Shown here in pieces: positions 23,259 through 34,979 of a DNA stretch of 64,000 nucleotides. The translations under genes were made by a program, and so were the position numbers. The notes under the pieces were generated by a model. The model was not told the origin of the DNA, made no database searches, and worked only from the letters and a program-made list of their open reading frames with translations. Each line of letters begins with the position of its first letter. Position 1 is the first letter of the stretch. This DNA comes from Cristatella mucedo (Eukaryota > Bryozoa > Phylactolaemata > Cristatellidae): the NCBI GenBank assembly GCA_009760855.2, contig WPIO01000001.1, positions 7,435,001 to 7,499,000 of the forward strand, read 5' to 3'.

Positions 23259-23531
23259 TGCTAGGTTATTTCTGCGGTAAATTGAGACATCTGAGCATTG
23301 ATCCTGTAAAACCTGAGTTAGTCGCACGGGTCGGTTTGCAGGCCAAGACGGCTTACCCTGACTCGGCTAGGTGATAATGGGTGTTGGTCATGCTGTTTGT
23401 CTACGGACAACGATTGAACGGGCTCATGTAGAGAACTTCGCACAGCCTAATTTACGGAAGTCTGCCTCTTCTCCCTGAACAAGCAGTACCATTCAGTCCA
23501 TACCGTCCGGCTCCTGCTGCTACTGGCAGGC

Positions 23532-23532
<1 letters not shown>

Positions 23533-23612
<80 letters not shown>
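23533..23612. repeat. (TC)40 microsatellite
   Basis: Uninterrupted TC dinucleotide run. Confidence 0.98.
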
Positions 23613-23614
<2 letters not shown>

Positions 23615-24310
23615 CAGCATCCGACCTGGTCGATTAGACGAGGTTATTGGTATAATCAATTCAAACAACGTGGTGTTCTTGGTGCGCACGAGTAAAATCA
23701 ATATAAAAAAAAACATGTGCGCAAGTACTTAAGAATGGCATGGTAAAAACGCGCGAAAGACAAAAGAATGCCAAAAAAGTGCACCATACTAGCAACCCCG
23801 ACAAATGCGCGCATGACAGAAGTGCGCAACAACAACAAAATTTTAAATACACGGTTTAATTGATTCAACTGGCTTTCTGTCTTCCAAATCAATTTCTATT
23901 ATATCAAGAAGAAACAAATATCGGTTGGATTTTACGGCTGATGTGAAAGTAACATTATTTTGTGCAATTTCGCCATGCATTAATAATTACGTTATGCAAC
24001 ATAGCAATAAAAATCCTAATAAATTGAATTAATAATAATTCTGTTTGTAACTGTTGGCCTAAAACGCAAATAAAGTCGGTAAATTAAACACATAATGAGC
24101 TTGTGAAGCATATGCGTGAATAGTTCAATGTGTATCTATGCACAGCATAAAAATCAAATTTGATTATTGTTGCATGACATGTGAAGATCGAGTAGTTTCG
24201 TTTACAATCAGACGTACAGAAGTAAGCAAGTCAAAATATGTTCACCTTGATCGATGCCTGGAGGCTTTGATACCAACATGCGGGACAGTCTTAGTAAGAG
24301 ATTACATTAA
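23613..24310. other. AT-rich DNA, nothing identified
   Basis: Low-GC sequence without long frames. Confidence 0.4.
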
Positions 24311-24826
24311 TTATAATAATAATAATATTAAAACACTCGATGTACCGCTCTCGGAGAACTCAATCTCTTTCTAGGCCTTTCACATTTGCTGCTAAGCAGG
24401 CACATTCAAATGGTTAGTGAAAGCATGCTCAAGAAACAACAAGAACAGGCATGTTAGTTGTGACATTCACAGAGTCAGCTTGCAAGTATGGTTAATGGCA
24501 GCATGCACAGCGTCAGCACACATAAGCACATAAAGGACAAGTCACGGGGACCGAGTAAATGCCGTGATAAATAGATGCGTTTTCAGTTTTTTTTAAATGT
24601 GGTTAAGTCAGGAGACGTAGTGACGCAAATCGGGAGTGATTTCCAGGCTTTGGGAGCATAAGAACTAAAGACATGGTCTCTAAAGAATTTGAGATTTGTA
24701 CAAGGTATGGGTAAACAGCTAGATTCCGAAAAGCGGGAGGTGCGATGCTTAGCCTGGTGGGGAAGTAGATCTGATAGGTAGGCTTGAGCCAAAGAATGCA
24801 GGGATGTAAAAGTGAGTGACAAAACC
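24311..24826 (-). mobile_element. L2-like LINE, 5' truncated
   Basis: On the minus strand the C-terminal part of the LINE protein is readable (SLHSLAQAYLSDLLPHQAKH, then FSSYAPKAWKSLPI and [10 protein letters not shown]). The 3' UTR, the hairpin and a (TAA)n end follow. Similarity to the copy at 61498 stops at about 24826. Confidence 0.8.
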
Positions 24827-25399
24827 ATTCGAATAATCGCACACAACTTTAACATCTAATTAAAAAATAGGCTAAAATTGTTAGGCTATATTAACTATTT
24901 ATATTTAACTATACCATTCATTTCAAAATAAATTTAAAAGCTGGCATAAATTATGATGTGATGTGAGTTATACTATGTATTTATTTTCTCTAATAAAAAT
25001 ACTCTAATTATTAATATCCATTCCTCTAAAATTCTTTTTTGCACGCATTTGTTGGTACGCTTTTAACCTGAGGGCTTACGTTGCGTGCTTTTTTGGGGTG
25101 CTTTTATTTGGCGCGATAACGTCAGGACACTATAAATATGAATATGACAATATGAAGATACCTCTGCGGTATTTAATGATATAGCTTGCAACAGAGTATC
25201 CCCGGTATTAGAGAGTCTAGGCAACCAGGCAGCGGCAGCTGAGTGCATCCGATTAGTGCTGTCTGCTATGTGACTGACTCGGTTGAGCTTATGTGTTTCT
25301 TAGCAAAAATTTGTAGGAAAGATCTCAAGTAAACCACATTATGGCAAAACCAAGTTGAAAGCTGCAAGTATGGTGACATTCTGACCGAGTAAAGCAAAA

Positions 25400-25427
25400 A
25401 GCTGGCTGATTTATCTGCCTCATTTTT

Positions 25428-25458
<31 letters not shown>

Positions 25459-25640
25459 CAAATGAGGCAGATAAGTCAGCCAGCCTTTATATATATATAT
25501 ATAAAAGACTGGCTGACTTATCTGCCTCATATATATATATATATATATGTATACATACATATACATATATATATGCACATATATATATATATATATATAT
25601 GCATATATATATATGCATATATATATATATATATATTAGC
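25400..25640. repeat. 20-base motif in alternating orientation between (TA)n runs
   Basis: GGCTGATTTATCTGCCTCAT (+, 25404-25423), its complement ATGAGGCAGATAAGTCAGCC (25462-25481) and again + (25511-25530) are separated by AT runs. AT-rich repeats continue to about 25636. Confidence 0.85.
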
Positions 25641-25854
25641 TTAGTAAGCCAAAAGTTAGTCACGTACCGTCACGGTGCTTGGTGAGCGCCGCATCCCGCG
25701 GCCTCATAAAAAAGCTAAGCGTTCGACGTCGCAGGACGGTCGCTTGCCTTACGCTGAGAGAATTTGAAGCGCGCGACCAGTATGGCTTCTCCTTGCTAGC
25801 TGTCCGTCGGTAAGAAAAGCGGCTGACAAGAACGAGCGACGTTGGCCGGGTGCC

Positions 25855-26290
25855 GCCGCGGGGGACAGGGAGAGGCCGGCCGCAGAAGGTGCAATTTTGC
25901 ACCAGCTGCAATCGACTGATCGCACATGCCGGTAGGCCAGTAAGCAGTGAGTTGCAGAAGTCGAGACGGGATGTCACGATTGCATGGACCAACTTAGACG
26001 TGGTATCCTTATCTAAACAAGCCCGAATTTTAGCAATGTTATGTAGCTGAAAGTAGGCAGATTTGACTCGGCGAAGGTTTGGATGGATCTAAACAAAGGT
26101 ACAACTGAATGTCATCCCATTAATGGTCGGGTAGTTTACCGATTTTAGCCAAGTTTCAGTCAAGGCGAGCAGGTCGAGACCATTTCAGAAATACGGTCAC
26201 TTATTACTAGAGGTTTATTGCATATTGAGTGAGGATTCCAAAGGCAAGCATTAAGTTGGGCCACTGGACATATAACAGGCCTGATGACTA
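25855..26290 (-). mobile_element. internally deleted L2-like LINE relic
   Basis: Reading the minus strand from 26290, endonuclease-type sequence comes first (DLLALTETWLKS). A short piece around the RT catalytic motif follows (DDIQLYLCL, about 26090-26125). Then comes the C-terminal part ([20 protein letters not shown], about 25890-25985). Most of the RT domain between these is missing. Confidence 0.65.
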
Positions 26291-26299
26291 CTAAGTTTC

Positions 26300-27216
26300 A
26301 CTAAGAGAGTTCACAATGACGCATGTGGGGGAGCGTGCTGAGCGGTTCGAGACAATGCCAGGAATACCAAACGAGCAGGTATTCAGCTCGCAGTTCCCGC
26401 CAAACGAGCGGCGTCTAAGCTGGCGGCTCCGGCCACAGTGGCGGCCAAAGATTTCACGCGTATGTGATCAGTTCAAGAAATTTTCTTCTGGAAATAGCTA
26501 ATTATTTAGAAAGACAACGAATTAGGGCAAGAAAGCGTCAAGCAAATGGTGAGCTTTTTCAGAGTTCAGTTACGTGAACGATGTACTCAAGCGACGTGTC
26601 TAAATACGACGGGTCGACTTGGATGACGCTGTGATCATTTTTTAAGTTCCATCTCCATCCCAACTACGCAGCAAGTAGGAAACGAAGACTTAGGCACTCA
26701 GCTTGAGACGCCAAATATAAGAGTGCCGAATTAGAACGCGGATTGTATTCTGCTACAGTGATTATCCTGTGGAATTGAAGTAATCACTAGCGGAGTTCTA
26801 GACTCGCTCGGAATGTGTACGCCGCCAAGGAGCCAACATTTTTTTTTAACTGATTCGCCAAGGGATAAAATGCACTTGAAGCTAAACGCTGTCGCGGGGG
26901 AGCGTTGCACTCATAAACAAGTCGGCGGAAGTCTTGTTCCCTCCGCACGAACAACAGTCGGGCGCCGTGGACGAAGCTGAAAAAGTACAATCTAAGCGCG
27001 GGCGAACTCGGCCGTTTGAAATAGTATTTCTAGCAAGATATGCTGAGAACGAGAAGACAACTCTGTAACCGCGTAGAGGTTCGTCCCCCGGTTCTCTACC
27101 GGTGGACTGCGTGATGCAGTGCTGCAGTGCGGTTAAAACACAGGCGGCCACAACTGGGTGCCGAAAGCAACAGTTTATTGTAGGCCTGTTAGTAGTGGTT
27201 ACGCGCCGGCGCAAGC
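26300..27216. other. no gene seen
   Basis: Mixed-composition DNA with short frames only. Confidence 0.4.
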
Positions 27217-27372
27217 GCTTTACGCGGCGCGTACCGGACCGACGGAGTTAACTGTGCGAACTCCCGAAGCCCGAGTATAACCAACTACCCTGTGCGTTTA
27301 CGCGGCGCGTACCGGACCGACGGAGTTAACTGCTCGAACTCCCGAAGCCCGGGTATAATACACTAACCTATG
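27217..27372 (+). repeat. 78-bp tandem duplication
   Basis: TTTACGCGGCGCGTACCGGA recurs 78 bases apart, with the whole unit nearly identical in two copies. Confidence 0.9.
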
Positions 27373-28699
27373 CGCACGTCGCTAGCAATTGCGAAGGCGG
27401 GTTGCTACAGCACCCCAAGATACGAGCAGCTAACTGAGTAGCCGGCAGAACACAACTGCGCAGTCTAAGTTGCACTTAGCTGTTCGTCGCCGTAGGTTCG
27501 TCTCTCGTGCTCTCGAAGCGTAGTCTCGCATCGACTACCCCGCTGCAGCTCTCACTCGTCTCATTATATTCTCTCTCCTTTCCACTCCTGACCTCGCGCG
27601 CCGCTGCTATTTCTACTTCAGCATATTAGTCGGTGCACATCCTGACCGCAACGTCTGCACCAGGCTTCATTCTAACTTTAGCGGGTAGACCAGGAGTCGG
27701 GCTTGTACTAGCTGTCCAAGTCGAACCCGCTAAGACAACCACATTAGTCGCTCCATCTCCTAACCGCATCGCCTGCATAAAGCTCCATTCTAACCTGAGC
27801 TAGGTGAGTCAGGAGCTGGGTCTGTACTAGGCGCCCTAGTCGACCCCCCCCCCCCCCTCTAAGGCAAGGGCTCCCATCGCGGCTAAGCTGAGAGCTGCAC
27901 CAGTGCAACTCTACCGAATTCACTCGCACGGCGATTTTCAGAGCTAAACGGGTGGCGCTGTACCGACGGTAAGCGCGGCAGCTACGGTTGCAGCTGCGTC
28001 GGCCGCCTTCTCGGGATACGATAGCCTTCGACCCGCTCTATGCTCGCCGGGTCGATGCATTGTGCATTTTCGACTCTTTCCGAGGCTAGACTCCCCCCAA
28101 GACGAGAAGGCGCGGGAGCTATGTAATCCGTGGGTGTTGGCGCAGCGCGATGCTTACGCGTCTCTATCAGAGCTCGCTGCGACTTGAAGATTGGGATAGG
28201 CGTTCGTGCGGTCAGGGCGGACGCTCGAGCGTAGCTTGAATCGGTAAGTCTCGCACGCGTGCTGTGCGGTCGCTCGTAAAGCACGTTTCACCATCGAAAA
28301 GTCTCTGTCGGCGAGTGCGCCGACCCGGCACGTCGAGCCCGCGACCGGAGCGGCGAATCGGAGCGGGACGAGCCGGCGACGATCGTCGATCGTCAGCTGC
28401 TGCTGCTGCGCACTTGCGCGAATTCGTCCGACCAGCCGTCCGGGCGAGGAGAGCCGCCGCAGCAACGACAGCGGAAGTCGGCCATCGATTGCTGACCGAG
28501 GCGCTCGGCTGCCTACGTCGCCCGAGCGGCGGGCAACGTAGGCACGAGGACTGCCTAACTGGAGACGCCGGAGGCTGGAGACCGTCGAAGGCGCCGAGAG
28601 GAGGCGGCGGGCACGCGCACCCGGCGCCGTCCGCCCGTTGAAACGTCGCAGTACACCTGAGCCGTTCGCATGCACGCGAACGCCAAGAGAGAAGGCGCG
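27373..28699. other. GC-rich DNA, no gene assigned
   Basis: Contains a C-run at about 27846-27857, then CpG-rich sequence with overlapping frames on both strands (for example + 28264-28641, - 28154-28777). None has a recognisable domain. Confidence 0.4.
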
Positions 28700-28845
28700 G
28701 CTGGTTTGTCCCAGAGGTTGTGCTCGCCCCGACCGAGGTCTGGCCGAGGTCGTGGGCTCGAGCCCTGTGGCATACATGTATTTATATGAAGCGCCCGAAT
28801 AAAGATTAAGTTTGGGCGCTGTACACGCGAATTATTATTGTCATA
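28700..28845 (+). mobile_element. SINE-B
   Basis: GCTGGTTTGTCCCAGAGGTT, the B-box region GGGCTCGAGCCC, then GAAGCGCCCGAATAAAGATT and a shortened second hairpin arm (TTTGGGCGCTGTAC). The tail is ATTATTATTG. A short TATTTATA insertion lies before the LINE-type part. Confidence 0.85.
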
Positions 28846-28932
28846 TAATTCATTCATTTTTTTATTGTTATTATAGAGGCGCCCGAATGAGCTGCTGCGA
28901 TCGGAGTGCCCGAGAGCGGCCGGCGACGGGCG

Positions 28933-29248
28933 ATGCCGTCAAAAATACGCCAATCGCGGCGGGCTCTCCGTGCTAAATGCGCGGGCGTGGCAAAAGTCGT
29001 CGTCTCGTCCAGCGACCTGATGTACGGCGGAATCCAGCGAGTCTCCCTCGACGACGACCTTCGTCGACCTTTGCCGCCGACCGTCTTTGGCCAAGACGCT
29101 GACGCGGCGAGGCCAGACACGATCGAGCCAGAGCGCTCCGTCTCTGCCGCTGCCGCTGCCGGCGCGGCGACGGCACTCTCGCGAAACCTGCGCCGCTCGC
29201 GCAGCCGCCCGCGGACGCGCGTCGGCGGAGGCTGCAGCGCCCTCGCAG
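28933..29248 (+). CDS. possible coding exon, product unknown
   Basis: The frame opened by ATG at 28933 has a strong third-position G/C preference and a varied, partly acidic composition (contains SSSDLMYGGIQRVSLDDDLR) before turning Arg/Ala-rich. A donor-like CAG|GTGGAC lies at 29249; without it the frame runs on to 29337. The opposite strand has a longer frame over the same DNA (28854-29435). Both may be chance in CpG-rich sequence, and no family was recognised. Confidence 0.17.
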
Positions 29249-29639
29249 GTGGACGGTCCGCGCGGCCTAGCCGGCGGGCCGGAGCTGGCTGTAGAAGCTT
29301 GCCGACGCCGAGCAGCGGACGGCTGAGCTCGAAATAGACTTCGGAGAGTTCCGCTAGACGCCGGACGAACGTCCGCGGAGCGGCTGCGGGCCGTGCTGCG
29401 ATTAGAGAGCGCTGCTTGAACTTGGTACTGCCCATTCAATGGACCTCGCTCGTCGTCGAGTGCCCGCTCGTCGACTGCGCGCTTCGCGAACAGAGCTGTT
29501 GTTCACCTAGGCACCGGCTTGTCAGATTAATCCGATGTTGATCACGTCGATCATGCCCGATCGTCCGCGGCCCGGCGACCGAGTGGCTAAAGAGACGGTG
29601 GGACCGGTGGAGGTTTGATGTGGGCATCAAACGCGCTTT

Positions 29640-29950
29640 GAGATTAAATGAAAAATTTCATCAGATGATTTCTTGTCCCCACTTTTTATATAGAGGGGAA
29701 CACCGAATTGATGCAAGACTCGAAACAATGACCTGGATCACTATGTGCAAGCGTTTTTCGCTGAGCTAAGATGCAGCAGCACAATTAGCATATCTAACGA
29801 AATGTTGTGAGTAAGGATGAGAATGTTCGCAGCAATTTGACTTTTCACACTCTAACCCATAACATTGGGTAAAACATTTTGGCATTGGAAAAAAATAGGA
29901 AAGCGTTGGCGATGTAAAGGATGTTGATCTTTGTCTGTGAAAGTGTGCAT
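29640..29950. other. AT-richer DNA, nothing identified
   Basis: Marks the change from the CpG-rich left half to the AT-rich right half. Confidence 0.4.
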
Positions 29951-29953
29951 TAC

Positions 29954-30150
<197 letters not shown>

Positions 30151-30184
30151 TACGTACATACAAATCTGCCTGAAGGTACTTTAT

Positions 30185-31700
30185 TATCAACCCCTATAAT
30201 GTGCTAAGTTAGTTAGTTAGGGTGGTAAGTTAGGTAGTTAGTAAGTTGGTCACAGTCACTGATGTCACGCTTACATTATGCCCGTTATAATATTCATAGT
30301 TCTACTATGAGTAAGTACTGCAATAATGAGTGGCATCTCAACATGGGAAAGAGGAGATAATTTGATAGTTTACTATGTAGCTTTAACATGCACTCTCATG
30401 TTTCAAATTTATCATGCCTTCTACGCCTGCCTTTGATAAGCGATGGACATGCTTAAATTTTTACGGGGCTTAAAATACAGTTGACATAAACTTCAACATG
30501 GTCAGTACGTCTGCACGTTCCGTGCGCGAAAGTCAATGCTGATTCGCAATGAGTGTAAATAAATAATTAAATTTTATAAAATTAGCTGTCTGCTCGTTTT
30601 ACAAATATTAAATATAATTGTGAAGTATTTTTTTTTATTTTTCATCCTAGGCAAATTTGCTCCATTAACTAAGAGCTCGAGGCTTGGTTGTCAATGGGCT
30701 GGGTTCACCGCCCAGGTCGGCGGACACTCAGGCCCGCCTTCCTAAGCAAAGTTAGTTTTCCGTGATTTTTTACTGGTGCAATATAATCGACGCCTATAAG
30801 GAATTAAGTTAGTTAGTTATTTCATAAGTTCATCCCTGACGTCACATTTACATTGCGTTCTTCATGGTATATTTATATTCATACCAAGAGAATACAGCCA
30901 CGATGAGTGCCAGAACAAAAGGGGTGAGCAAAAGTGAGACAATTCGCTAATTTGCATACTTAGTCCTAGTTTAAATTAGATATCGCAATTCTAGAATATC
31001 ACAGGACTACGAACTTAGTGGGATTGCTTGAAGTCTGGCCACGGCACTTCAGCAGCTTGAGCGCCGTTTGCCTGAGCGCCATTTTGCTCTCACCCGAGCG
31101 CTTCCGGCTTCCCAGCAGCAGCTGCGTGTGCTGGAGAGCCGAAAGTGACTGCGGCGAGAAGTGACTGGGGCGAGAAGCAGAAGCGTGACCAGTTAGCGAG
31201 TCGAACTCTCGTGTTTTACTTGACGTGCTGAAAAATTTTTGTCTCCATGAAAAGCAGCCTATAGTTTCTACTCGCCATTATGGACCGGTGAGTTTTCATA
31301 GCCATGAATAAGGAATCTAACCCAACAGTAAGCTAGGTTTGTTAGTTAGTTGGTCTGTGTGTCCGTATGTCTGTCGCAGTCGCTGACGTCAAGTTTACAC
31401 TAAGTTCTTTGCGATGTATTTATCGTACTACTATGATGGTACAGCAATGATGGAGGTCAAAAAAGGGCGCTAAATTTACACTTTGCATGTGTAGCTGCAG
31501 CACGCACTCTCATAGTTGAATTAAAAATTGAAAGGCTAGAACTTGAAACATGTAAATGAGTTTGAACTTCGAGTCTTTTCAAAAGATGGCCATGGAATTC
31601 CAGCAGATTGTACTCTTAGCACTCCGCCCGAAGTGACGGCAGGCACTTCCCAGCTTCCGCTTGGCGTTGCTGAGCTTGCGAATTAGAAAGCTTGCTGATT
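30185..31700 (+). repeat. three diverged copies of an unclassified repeat
   Basis: Starts near 30200, 30800 and 31330 share a TTAGTTAGTT motif, then GTCACTGACGTCA-like sequence (CAGTCACTGATGTCACGCTT / CATCCCTGACGTCACATTTA / CAGTCGCTGACGTCAAGTTT). Then come a GCGTTCTT segment and TATTCAT/TATTTAT with tri- or tetra-purine blocks. Copies 2 and 3 also share a downstream CTTCAGCAG / CTTCCGGCTTCCCAGC-type part. Family unknown. Confidence 0.5.
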
Positions 31701-31811
31701 TGTGCAGAGTGAGAGTTTTGCATATGCGCTGCTGTGCTTTCTATTTAGCAGTTTTTTAAATAGCTGCAAATTAATTGTAGACTTTAAATTCGCAGCCAGT
31801 ACAATTTTTGA

Positions 31812-32243
31812 ATGAATACCAATCAAGATCCAGCATCAGCAGAAGCTGAAATTAAAAGGCGTTTTTTCAGCAACAGCGGGCCGAGAGAGACACCGAAAGA
31901 GGCTGCTGAATAGTGTGCTGTAGAAGCTAAAAGATGGAGAAGTTTTCGCCAGCAACAACCGGAAAGACTGAGGGAGAAGCAGCAGCTCGATGAATTCGTG
32001 AAGCTGACGCCGCAAGTCAACCACGCGCGCCGCAACGTGCCGGAGAGACGAAGGGAGAAGCAGCAGCCACATGAAGCAGCTCGTGATTTGTCACCGGCGT
32101 AAGCTGTTGGAGTAGAGTGGTGAGCAGAATGGAAGCGTACCTGTCGCAGACAACAACGAGAAAAAGCAGTTAACAAAGGAAGCCACTCAGCGCCACACGG
32201 TCGAAGCTCAGCAGAAACTTCGCATAAAAAAACTATACAATAG
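31812..32243 (+). pseudogene. broken basic ORF, possibly Helitron-like
   Basis: A single frame from ATG 31812 to TAG 32241-32243 is interrupted by three stops. It reads as a highly charged Arg/Gln/Glu protein: DPASAEAEIKRRFFS, then RWRSFRQQQPERLREKQQ, VNHARRNVPERRREKQQ and KRTCRRQQREKAV. The repeated ARRNVPERRREKQQ-like style resembles the low-complexity N-terminal segments of some animal Helitron proteins. That is recollection of a family style and no helicase or Rep motif is present here. It lies directly downstream of the three diverged repeat copies at 30185-31700 and may be part of the same element. Confidence 0.35.
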
Positions 32244-32348
32244 GAAATATACAATATACAATAGAATAGGAAGAGACTGAAGAAAACGCTCACAATCTGT
32301 GTGCTGTCAAATTTCAGTGAACGCCTCACTTACGACAAGGTCAAAAGC

Positions 32349-32351
<3 letters not shown>

Positions 32352-32418
<67 letters not shown>
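32352..32418. repeat. (ACAG)n microsatellite
   Basis: Tetranucleotide run with one AAAC change. Confidence 0.95.
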
Positions 32419-32419
32419 T

Positions 32420-33339
32420 GGAGCTAAGATTTGAGCACTTCGCGACCCAGGTCGTAGCACTGAGTTCCTGTCAAACAGTAAGCCGGGCTCACCAGCTAGA
32501 CGGAGCTTGCCGGTAGGTCATCGGACACTCAGGCCAGCATTGTAATGAAACATCTAAACTTCCTATGGATTTTCATGAGAATAAGCACGTATATGCACCG
32601 GTATATGTATTCACGTATATATTGTTATGCAATATAGTTGCATACATAATTTCTAGCTGGTAGATCATACATTAAAACATAAACGTCATCATCCATAAAT
32701 CAAGTTATTATCTCATTCCAAGCTCATATTCAGTACTAGATGGTTAAGAATATCAAAGCACCATGCATTGAAGTATTGCTTCAAAAAGAATGGCCTTATC
32801 CTTGAAATTGTGGTAGTTCCGACAGAAGAACTAAAGGATCGTAGTACACGCGAGAGCACGACAAAAAGCTCAGTTATCGATGCTTACGCGTCAAGACTTT
32901 CAAAACATAAATAAATAATGCCTACCTTATCCAAGCGGCTCTGTGTACCAAACTGAGCTCAAACGAAAACTAAAATAAACGAACAGAAGTCTGCACCAAC
33001 CGTTTTTGTCTGGACAGCACACTCAAAACCTGGCCATTGCATTATCTTAAGGTGTATGGCCTGAGAACTCTCCAGCGCTTCAGCAATGTGCAGCTCAGGA
33101 GTTTTCTCTTGGGCAATAAGAGGCCGCGTGACATTTATCGGCCATAGGAAGCGCTGCTTTCTATTTGCAATTAGTTAATGTACTGCAACGGATGGGCCAG
33201 CGGTCGCGGCTCCTGAACTAAAGTCCTTTGCGACAACCAGTCTGATCCCCAGTGTTCTTACATACGTTCATTTTAAAGATTATATTCTTGTCAGTATCAT
33301 ATATTTTAGCTAAGTATATGTCCAAGATGAAAGAGGAAC
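32420..33339. other. no gene seen
   Basis: 32430-32550 shares scattered similarity with 30660-30760 (CACTCAGGCC and flanks), so it may be another part of the 30-32 kb repeat. The rest is unidentified. Confidence 0.35.
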
Positions 33340-34268
33340 AGTAAAATCCTCAATCGGTAACCCAAAAATGTTAGCGTCTATTAGCGACAATCTTAACCAA
33401 TTCCTTACAAGCGCACCGCCAAGTAGTTCCAACAGAGACTCGGGAGAGCATTTCTCCAAATTCTTCGTAGGGAAGTTTAGGCGTGCTAGGAACTCCGTCG
33501 ACTCACTCCCGTCCCTGCAGGACAGCAACCGTTATCGCCCTACTGTTCTTCTCTCAACTCCTTCTCGCCTGTCTCTGTTTGACCTCGTCGCTAAACCTGT
33601 TTCCGGGCTAAAATGGCCACGAATCTTTTAGATCCTGTTCCAACAGTTCTCCTTAAGAGGTGTGCGGACATGTTGCTGCCCAACATAGCAGCTAATTTAA
33701 GTATTTCCATCGTTACCACGAAAATCTCTTCCACACTTAAAACAGCAACTGGCAGGCGACTCATTAAAAATCCTTCACAGATAATAATGATAATGTTTAA
33801 GCATTTTTCGTCAAGTCACTCTTCTGCCAGTCTTAACTAAGATACTGGTTTATCAGTGGTGGCCCAGTAAGTAAGCGACTACACGTGTTCATGAGATCCT
33901 AGTAGTAAGTCCTGATTGAGATTTTGATTTAGAGGTAACCATTCCATGGAGATCTCGGATTCGAGTTTATGATGACCTTCTGAAAAAAATGCTATTTGGG
34001 TTAGGGACTTCCAGCCGTTACCGTTGGATTCCTCATCAACATTTGACCCTATTGATCACCAGTTTCTTCTGAAGCACCTTTCCACAAGCCTTTGTACTAC
34101 TTGCATCGTGCTAAACTGGGCTAAGGCATACCTCTGGTAGATATTTCAAAGTCTAGATGTACAGTAAATGGCTGTCGGTCATCTAGGAAGCGCCTAAAGT
34201 AAGATGTACCTCAGGGTCTGGTCTTCGGCCCTTTTCTTTTCACTATCTATGCTCTCCCTCTGGCCAAT
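33340..34268 (+). mobile_element. L2/CR1-type LINE, 5' segment of a disrupted copy
   Basis: The linker region before RT is readable (GEHFSKFFVGKFRRARNS, then DPVPTVLLKRCADMLLPNIA and SSTLKTATGRRLIKNPS). With frame breaks, RT motifs follow (SSTFDPIDHQFLLKHLST; VPQGLVFGPFLFTIYALPLA ends at 34263). It is interrupted at 34269 by another element and resumes at 34687. Confidence 0.8.
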
Positions 34269-34686
34269 ATAATAATAATAATGATAATGCACTTGACAAA
34301 GCGTTCTCAGAGAACTCATACTCTTTCTAGGCGCTTTACATTTGCTGCAAAGGGAAACGCGATTGAATGATGAGTAATATCATGCTTATATATATACATA
34401 TATATATATATAATTCATTTGTATAGCGCCCCAAGAGAGCTTAATCTCTATTCAGGCGCTTTACTTATGCCTCAGGGCTCGAGCCCACGACCTCAGCCAG
34501 AGCTTGGTCGGGGGGGGGGGGGGCCCCCGAGCACCTTAACCGCTGGACCAAACCAGCATGCTTGATAAACAACCCGAATAACACGGTTAAGGGTGACATA
34601 CACAGGGTCAGCATGCAAATGTGGTTAGTGGCAGCATGCACAGTGTCAGCAAGCATAAGCACATGAAGGACGAATCAAAAGACCCA
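34269..34686 (-). mobile_element. L2-like LINE 3' end inserted in another LINE
   Basis: A (TAA)n end, the complement of the 3' hairpin and the 3' UTR in minus orientation. It is flanked by CCAAT at 34264-34268 and 34687-34691, a candidate 5-base target duplication. SINE-B at 34388-34556 sits inside it. Confidence 0.85.
34388..34556 (-). mobile_element. SINE-B inserted in a LINE 3' UTR
   Basis: Minus-strand SINE-B with an AT tail at 34388-34412, the hairpin GCGCCCCAAGAGAGCTTAAT complement, the B-box region GGGCTCGAGCCC, a G-run at 34510-34523 and the head ending CCAAACCAGC. It is bounded by CATGCTT at 34381-34387 and 34557-34563, a 7-base target duplication (the last SINE base may overlap it). 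Confidence 0.9.
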
Positions 34687-34800
34687 CCAATGTCATCTCG
34701 AAACACAATCTTGGCTTTCTTTCATATCTACTCTAATGATTGCCAGCTCTACCTATCCTTTGGACGCTAAGTATTGCTGCTCACCCAACTCACTTAATTC
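34687..34800 (+). mobile_element. continuation of the disrupted LINE
   Basis: Reads VISKHNLGFLSY, the segment that in related copies comes right after PLAD/PLAN. It then decays in a frame-shifted CQLYLSFG-like stretch. Confidence 0.75.
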
Positions 34801-34979
34801 CGATCAAAGCGTGATATTCCAAAACGACTCGTTAGAGGAGTACATTTTTCCACTGACAACGAAGCCTTCTTTAAGGTTTCTAACTTTACCAAAATCAAGG
34901 CCTTCTTAGATATGAGTACGTCAGCCAAACTGCTTAACGTTTTTAGTGATATCGCGTCCAAATAAGAACAATTCAATTT

